A stretch of 64,000 bases of DNA from contig CAKSUM010000009.1 in assembly GCA_934501535.1 (NCBI GenBank), positions 1 to 64,000 of the forward strand. The letters run 5' to 3'. Positions 59,589 through 64,000 of the stretch are shown piece after piece. This DNA comes from an uncultured Clostridia bacterium (lineage in GTDB: Bacteria; Bacillota; Clostridia; UBA1381). The notes below the pieces were generated by a model. That model searched no databases. It saw only the letters and a list, made by a program, of their open reading frames with translations, and was not told the DNA's origin. Numbering within the stretch: the stretch's first letter is position 1; each line of letters begins with the position of its first letter. A program made the translations under genes and the position numbers.

Positions 59589-60290
59589 GTGTATATAATG
59601 ACTGAAAACAATAACATGCCGAACGGCGGTGTACCGAATAACGATACGGTTAAAGAAACAAAAGATACATTTAATCTTGTACATGAGCTGCTGGACTGGT
59701 TTTTTACCATCGCTCTCGCGCTGGCAATTGCACTCTGCATAAAAGCTTTTTTGTTTGATATCGTACGTGTGGATGGGCCTTCAATGTATCCCACGCTTGT
59801 GAATAACGACCGTCTTTTGGTTACGAAAATCGGATATAAACCGCAGCGCGGTGATATAATAATTCTCGACTCCACATACAAAGACCGAGTGGCTTTTTAC
59901 AAGGAGTACGAAGAAACAAACAATACAAAACTCAATGTTTTTTCAAAATGCCTGCTGTATTTCCGGCTTGACCATAACCTAAAGCGCCGGTTCTATGTTA
60001 AAAGAATAATCGGAATGCCGGGAGATACGGTTGACATTCAGGACGGAAAGGTTCTCGTAAACGGCGAGGTTCTCGATGAGCCGTATTATGACGGCGTTAC
60101 CGGCATCACCGACTACGCTACCGAATACCCATTTACGGTGAGTGATGACTGCGTATTTGTCATGGGTGATAACCGCCCGAACAGTAAGGATTCACGGTCT
60201 ACCTCGCTCGGCGAAGTACCGATTAAAGCAATATCCGGTAAATCGCAGCTGCGGCTGTGGCCGTTAAATTCCGTATCGGTTACAAAATAA
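59589..60290 (+). CDS. lepB: Signal peptidase I
   Basis: A 233-residue type I signal peptidase. A single membrane anchor (about 33-55) precedes the catalytic serine S62 in VDGPSMYPTL and the general-base lysine K135 in RRFYVKRIIGMPGD; the C-terminal box FVMGDNRPNSKDSR is also present. It cleaves secretory signal peptides on the outside of the membrane. The extra loop between the Ser and Lys boxes is longer than in short B. subtilis SipS proteins. GAGGTG precedes the start. Confidence 0.95.
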   Translation: MYIMTENNNMPNGGVPNNDTVKETKDTFNLVHELLDWFFTIALALAIALCIKAFLFDIVRVDGPSMYPTLVNNDRLLVTKIGYKPQRGDIIILDSTYKDRVAFYKEYEETNNTKLNVFSKCLLYFRLDHNLKRRFYVKRIIGMPGDTVDIQDGKVLVNGEVLDEPYYDGVTGITDYATEYPFTVSDDCVFVMGDNRPNSKDSRSTSLGEVPIKAISGKSQLRLWPLNSVSVTK

Positions 60291-60295
60291 ATTGC

Positions 60296-60328
60296 GGGGC
60301 TGCTGCCGTCATCGGCGGCGCCCCTTTT
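60296..60328 (+). terminator. Terminator or attenuating hairpin between lepB and rbgA
   Basis: GGGGC-x-GCTGCCG pairs with CGGCGGCGCCCC around TCAT, followed by TTTT. The short T-run suggests only partial termination. Confidence 0.72.
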
Positions 60329-60359
60329 ATGATTGAAAATCTATATACGAGGTGATAAC

Positions 60360-61220
60360 ATGCAGAACATTCAGTGGTACCCCGGTCATATGGCAAAAAC
60401 ACGCCGTATGATTGAAGAAAACCTGCGCAGCATTGACGTTGTTGTCGAAATCTTGGACGCACGTATTCCCTATTCCGGGCGCAACCCCAACTTTGACGAT
60501 ATGCTGCGCGGCAAGCCGCGCCTTGCAGTTATGAATAAATATGACCTTGCCGATGCTGCCGTAACCGACCGCTGGATTAGTTGGTATGCGGAAAAAGGCA
60601 TAAAGGTTATTCCGATAAGCTGCAAAGGCGGCACCGGTATTAATAAAATTGCTCCGGCAGCAAAAGAACTGATTGCCGATAAGCTGCAAAAAGCACGCGA
60701 CAAAGGCATGAACCGCGGCGTTAAGATAATGGCTGTCGGTATTCCGAACGTAGGCAAATCCACATTGATAAACTGTCTGAGCGGCAAAGCAAGCGCCAAA
60801 ACCGGCGACCGTCCGGGCGTCACGCGAACCAAGCAGTGGATCAGGCTCAAGGACGGGCTTGAGCTGTTAGATACGCCGGGCATACTCCCCCCGAAATTCG
60901 ATAACGAGCATGTAGCGGTCAATCTCGCATACACCGGCGCAATACGCGACGAAATAATGGAAACGGAGCTTTTAGCTTATTCACTGCTGGAATATCTTCG
61001 CGATAATTATTCATCACAATTGTGTGAAAGATATAAACTTGACGATATATCCAATCTGCCCGGGCACGAAATCCTGGAGCTGATAGGGAAAAAACGCGGA
61101 TGCGTCATATCCGGCGGTGAAATTGATACAGAACGTGCTGCGAATATCCTGCTTGATGAGCTGCGCGGCTGCAAGCTCGGCAAAATCACTCTTGAAAAAC
61201 CGGAGGACTTCGGACTATGA
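60360..61220 (+). CDS. rbgA: Ribosome biogenesis GTPase RbgA (YlqF)
   Basis: Start at the ATG behind GAGGTGATAAC; the longer reading has no ribosome binding site. The 286-residue protein starts IQWYPGHMAKTRR, the family hallmark. It is a circularly permuted GTPase: NKYDLAD (G4) comes first, then IPNVGKSTLIN (G1) and LLDTPGIL (G3). The C-terminal domain has LPGHEILELIGKKRGC. It drives late 50S subunit assembly. The end overlaps apbE by ATGA. Confidence 0.95.
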   Translation: MQNIQWYPGHMAKTRRMIEENLRSIDVVVEILDARIPYSGRNPNFDDMLRGKPRLAVMNKYDLADAAVTDRWISWYAEKGIKVIPISCKGGTGINKIAPAAKELIADKLQKARDKGMNRGVKIMAVGIPNVGKSTLINCLSGKASAKTGDRPGVTRTKQWIRLKDGLELLDTPGILPPKFDNEHVAVNLAYTGAIRDEIMETELLAYSLLEYLRDNYSSQLCERYKLDDISNLPGHEILELIGKKRGCVISGGEIDTERAANILLDELRGCKLGKITLEKPEDFGL

Positions 61221-62170
61221 AACGCGCCCTGTACTATATCCTCGTCGTTGCCGTTGCAGCAGCGGCACTTATACCTATAATATCAAAGCCGTCCGTTAAA
61301 ACCGTTACGGTATCCGATTGCTTTGACACAGTTACGGACATCACGGTATATTCGCGCAGTAACAAGTCCCTGCGCGATTGTGAAAAATATCTCCGTTCCG
61401 CCGAAAAAATGTTCTCGGCTACCGATAAGGAGTCGCAGATATACCGCCTCAATCACGGCGAAAATCCGGATTTATCTCCCGATACCAAGGAAATAATTGA
61501 AATAGGTCAAAATTTCACAAATGAAAACTCCGATTATTTTTCAATTTACTTAAATCCTCTCATTGAGGCGTGGGATATAAAAAATAACACCGGCACAATC
61601 CCGGATACAGATGCCGCATTGGAGCAGTCACAAAAGAAAACGTCAATCAATCTCGGCGGTATAGCTAAAGGTTACGCAACGGATAAACTGTGCGCAATAC
61701 TGAAAAAAGACGGAATTAATTCCGCACTGCTGTCATTGGGCGGAAATGCATATGCCATTGGCAAAAAGCCTACCGGCGAGAACTGGAAAATCGGTATACA
61801 AAGCCCGAAAGATGCCGACAAAATAATCGGTGTGATTTCGGCTGAAAATCTTGCTGTAATAACCTCGGGCGACTACCAGCGTTATTTTGAATTGAACGGC
61901 ACGCGTTATCATCACATTTTAGACCCAAAAACGGGCTATCCCGCAAATAACGGCTTACATTCGGTTACGGTCATAGGTGAAAACGCGGCTCTTTGCGATG
62001 CACTTGCCACCGCGGCATTTGTTGCCGGTCTTGACAAAGGGACCGAACTTTTAAAAAAATATAACGTCCGCGGAATTTTCGTTACCGATGACACCGTTTA
62101 TTTTTCTAAAACGCTTGAAAATATTTTCAAACAATCGGATTTTTCATACAAGTATGAGTTTATCTACTAA
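61217..62170 (+). CDS. apbE: FAD:protein FMN transferase (ApbE family)
   Basis: A 317-residue protein with an N-terminal lipoprotein-like or anchor segment lacking an obvious lipobox Cys (YYILVVAVAAAALIPII). The ApbE domain shows CFDTVTDITVYS, NLGGIAKGYATDKL, LLSLGGNAYAIG and SGDYQRYFELNGTRYHHILDPKTGYPA. It attaches FMN covalently to Thr of target flavoproteins such as NqrC or RnfG/RnfD outside the membrane. No Rnf genes are in the window. Translationally coupled to rbgA. Confidence 0.92.
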   Translation: MKRALYYILVVAVAAAALIPIISKPSVKTVTVSDCFDTVTDITVYSRSNKSLRDCEKYLRSAEKMFSATDKESQIYRLNHGENPDLSPDTKEIIEIGQNFTNENSDYFSIYLNPLIEAWDIKNNTGTIPDTDAALEQSQKKTSINLGGIAKGYATDKLCAILKKDGINSALLSLGGNAYAIGKKPTGENWKIGIQSPKDADKIIGVISAENLAVITSGDYQRYFELNGTRYHHILDPKTGYPANNGLHSVTVIGENAALCDALATAAFVAGLDKGTELLKKYNVRGIFVTDDTVYFSKTLENIFKQSDFSYKYEFIY

Positions 62171-62210
62171 CGTCAACGCAATTTTGCCGTACAACATTTC
62201 ATAAATTCAA

Positions 62211-62242
62211 AAGAGCTACCGTAAAACTTACGGCAGCTCTTT
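62211..62242. terminator. Bidirectional terminator between apbE and the Na/Pi cotransporter gene
   Basis: AAGAGCT-x-CCGTAA pairs with TTACGG-x-AGCTCTT around 4 bases; T-runs occur on both sides (TTTAA on plus, TTTTG on minus). Confidence 0.78.
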
Positions 62243-62281
62243 AATTGCTGATATTGTTCGTTTTGCGGTAAATACCGCAGA

Positions 62282-64000
62282 TTATAGTTTGTATTTTTCT
62301 CTGTATTCATCATATTTTTCAAAAAAGTGGTTTTTGCCGTCATTTTTAACATGGCTCAAATACTCATGAGTTTCAAGAGAATTATGCGCCATCTCAAGAA
62401 TACATACGGCGATATTTGAGCAATGATCGGAAACTCTTTCGCAATTTGTCAGAAAATCGGACAGAACAAATCCCATCTCCATCGTGCACTTACCGTCACG
62501 AAGGCGCTCGATATGATTATTTTTTATATCATATTTAAGCTTGTCAATTGTCTGTTCCAGCGGCTCAACCTTTTTCGCGGCCGCTCTGTCCTCGTCCTTC
62601 AGCGCGGTCATGGCAAGATCCAAAATCTCACATACCGCATCTGAAATCACTTTAATTTCCCTTTGCGCCCTTTCCGAAAAAACAATGTTTTTATCATGTA
62701 TTTCCTGTGCCACTTCGATAACATTGACCGAGTGGTCGGAAATTCTTTCTACATCGCCTACTACGTGCAAAAGCTTTGTAACCTCGCGGCTGTCGCTGTC
62801 CGACAGCTTGCTCCCTGCGAGATGTACCAGATATGTGCTTGCCTTATCCTCATATACGTCCACGGTATTTTCGCTCTCGCGAATATCCGCGGCAATGTTC
62901 TTGTCAAAGTTTTGCATCAAGCCGAGTGACGCGATAAACGAGTCCTTTGACATTTCCGCCATCTGACATACAACCTCACGGCACTTTTCCACCGCAAAGC
63001 CCGGTACGGACAAAAATCTTTCGTCAAGTGTATCGAATATTTCTTTCTGTTTTTTAGCTGTCTTTCGTTTTACCGTTTTCTTTGCCAATTCCGCAAGCTT
63101 ATCGCAGAACGGCATTAAAATTATTGTTGACAGAATATTGAATACCGTGTGTGTAATTGCAATATATACCAAACCGACCGTATCGTTCATAAAGCTGAAC
63201 GGTGCGATTGCATTAATCAGATAAAATATCCCGGCCACAACTATAACGCCTATGAATTTTATCTCTACGCATGCTGCAGCCACGCGCTTTGAGTCGGCAT
63301 TTCCGTTTATGGACGAAATTACCGGTGTAATGGTAGTACCGATGTTAGCACCGAGAATAATCGGAAGTGCGGTTGCAAAGCTGATTGTACCTGTCATGGA
63401 AAGCGCCTGCAATATTCCGACAGACGCCGAAGATGACTGTATAATCGCCGTCAGTCCGACCCCGACAAGAATACCCAACACCGGATTTGAGAACATCAGC
63501 ATCAATTTTGCAAACTGTTCGCTGTTTTTTAGTCCATCCATAGAACCGCTCATAGTTTCCATACCGTACATCAGCACGCTGAATCCCAAGAGTATAGCGC
63601 CCACATCTTTGCGCTTGTCATTTTTTCCGAGAAAACTCAGCATCATTCCGATAAATGCAAGCACTGGAGTGAATGAGGACGGTTTTAGTAGTTTTATAAA
63701 GAAGCTTTCGCCGCTGATACCGGACAAGCTCAAAATCCATGCCGTAACCGTTGTTCCGATATTTGCACCCATAATAATGCTTATTGTTTGTCCGAGCTTC
63801 ATTATACCCGAGTTTACAAAACCGACAAGCATGACTGTTGTTGCGCTGGAGCTTTGTATTATCGATGTTACAATAAGTCCCAACAGAAAGCCCTTAAACC
63901 GCGTTGATGTCAGTTTGCCTAAAATCTGCTCGAGCTTGCTGCCCGAAAGCTGCTTTAATCCGTCGCCCATAACCTCCATTCCGTACAGGAAGAGTGCCAA
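62282..64000 (-). CDS. Na/Pi cotransporter family protein (partial at window edge)
   Basis: The open frame continues past the right edge, so the N-terminus is missing. The visible ~572 residues contain two copies of the NptA repeat, each with a QSSSA motif (TSIIQSSSATTVMLVGF and TAIIQSSSASVGILQA), the sodium/phosphate site of the family, over about eight helices. A cytoplasmic C-terminal PhoU-like helical domain follows from about residue 340 (EDKASTYLVHL, VVGDVERISDHSVNV, NCERVSDHCSNI). It imports phosphate with sodium. Transcribed alone in the window. Confidence 0.92.
   Translation of the reverse strand: MALFLYGMEVMGDGLKQLSGSKLEQILGKLTSTRFKGFLLGLIVTSIIQSSSATTVMLVGFVNSGIMKLGQTISIIMGANIGTTVTAWILSLSGISGESFFIKLLKPSSFTPVLAFIGMMLSFLGKNDKRKDVGAILLGFSVLMYGMETMSGSMDGLKNSEQFAKLMLMFSNPVLGILVGVGLTAIIQSSSASVGILQALSMTGTISFATALPIILGANIGTTITPVISSINGNADSKRVAAACVEIKFIGVIVVAGIFYLINAIAPFSFMNDTVGLVYIAITHTVFNILSTIILMPFCDKLAELAKKTVKRKTAKKQKEIFDTLDERFLSVPGFAVEKCREVVCQMAEMSKDSFIASLGLMQNFDKNIAADIRESENTVDVYEDKASTYLVHLAGSKLSDSDSREVTKLLHVVGDVERISDHSVNVIEVAQEIHDKNIVFSERAQREIKVISDAVCEILDLAMTALKDEDRAAAKKVEPLEQTIDKLKYDIKNNHIERLRDGKCTMEMGFVLSDFLTNCERVSDHCSNIAVCILEMAHNSLETHEYLSHVKNDGKNHFFEKYDEYREKYKL

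Overview
The window is a 64 kb stretch of a chromosome from a spore-forming anaerobic Firmicute, most likely a gut or rumen member of the Clostridia. Evidence includes sporulation genes (spoIIGA, sigE, spoVAC, spoIIP), a ferredoxin-dependent 2-oxoacid oxidoreductase, a flavodiiron protein, T-box leaders, AT-rich sigma-A promoters (TTGACA-N17-TATAAT type) and strong GGAGG ribosome binding sites. I see no rRNA, tRNA, CRISPR array or intact mobile element; the first 64 bases may be the tail of a transposase gene.

Layout. 0.3-7.1 kb: central carbohydrate and amino-acid genes on the minus strand (histidine phosphatase, phosphoglucomutase, threonine synthase, a small P-loop protein, glucose-6-phosphate isomerase), then smpB on the plus strand. 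7.2-9.9 kb: small membrane and secreted proteins, then spoIIGA-sigE-spoVAC behind a Spo0A-type promoter with a 21-base spacer. 10-14.4 kb: DUF1385 gene and prmC, then a CsoR-type metal sensor and a P1B metal ATPase with a CsoR-like operator inside its promoter. 14.5-17.2 kb: an acyl-CoA ligase and an E2-like acyltransferase without the catalytic His. 17.2-23.1 kb: an amino-sugar locus (GH20 hexosaminidase, NahK kinase, NagA, two AraC regulators).

23.1-31.7 kb is the most interesting part. Two paralogous proteins each fuse an XRE helix-turn-helix, a cupin and a full acyl-CoA synthetase. Each has its own sigma-A promoter and T-box leader, and they are followed by a P-loop ATPase and the four subunits of a 2-ketoisovalerate-type ferredoxin oxidoreductase. 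My best reading of the specifier codons is AUC (Ile) for the first leader and GUA (Val) for the second. T-boxes switch genes on when a tRNA is uncharged, so I infer a starvation-induced route that activates branched short-chain acids and carboxylates them reductively to the 2-oxoacids of Ile and Val, rather than a catabolic route.

31.7-41.6 kb: an eight-gene cytoplasmic operon (GH10-like and clan-A glycosidases, enolase-superfamily and UxuA-like dehydratases, RraA-like protein, SDR, lactonase, deacetylase) with a divergent AraC gene. It reads as an oxidative sugar-acid pathway of unknown substrate. 41.6-50.1 kb: comFC, ribU, DUF2207, lemA, a D,D-carboxypeptidase, an MFS transporter and an alpha-galactosidase. 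50.2-64 kb: a membrane protein, rsmF-like methyltransferase, diacylglycerol glucosyltransferase, a degenerate amidotransferase with an ECF S component and hpt, flavodiiron protein, an S-component-like GGDEF protein, spoIIP, the rplS leader and gene, lepB, rbgA, apbE and a truncated Na/Pi cotransporter.
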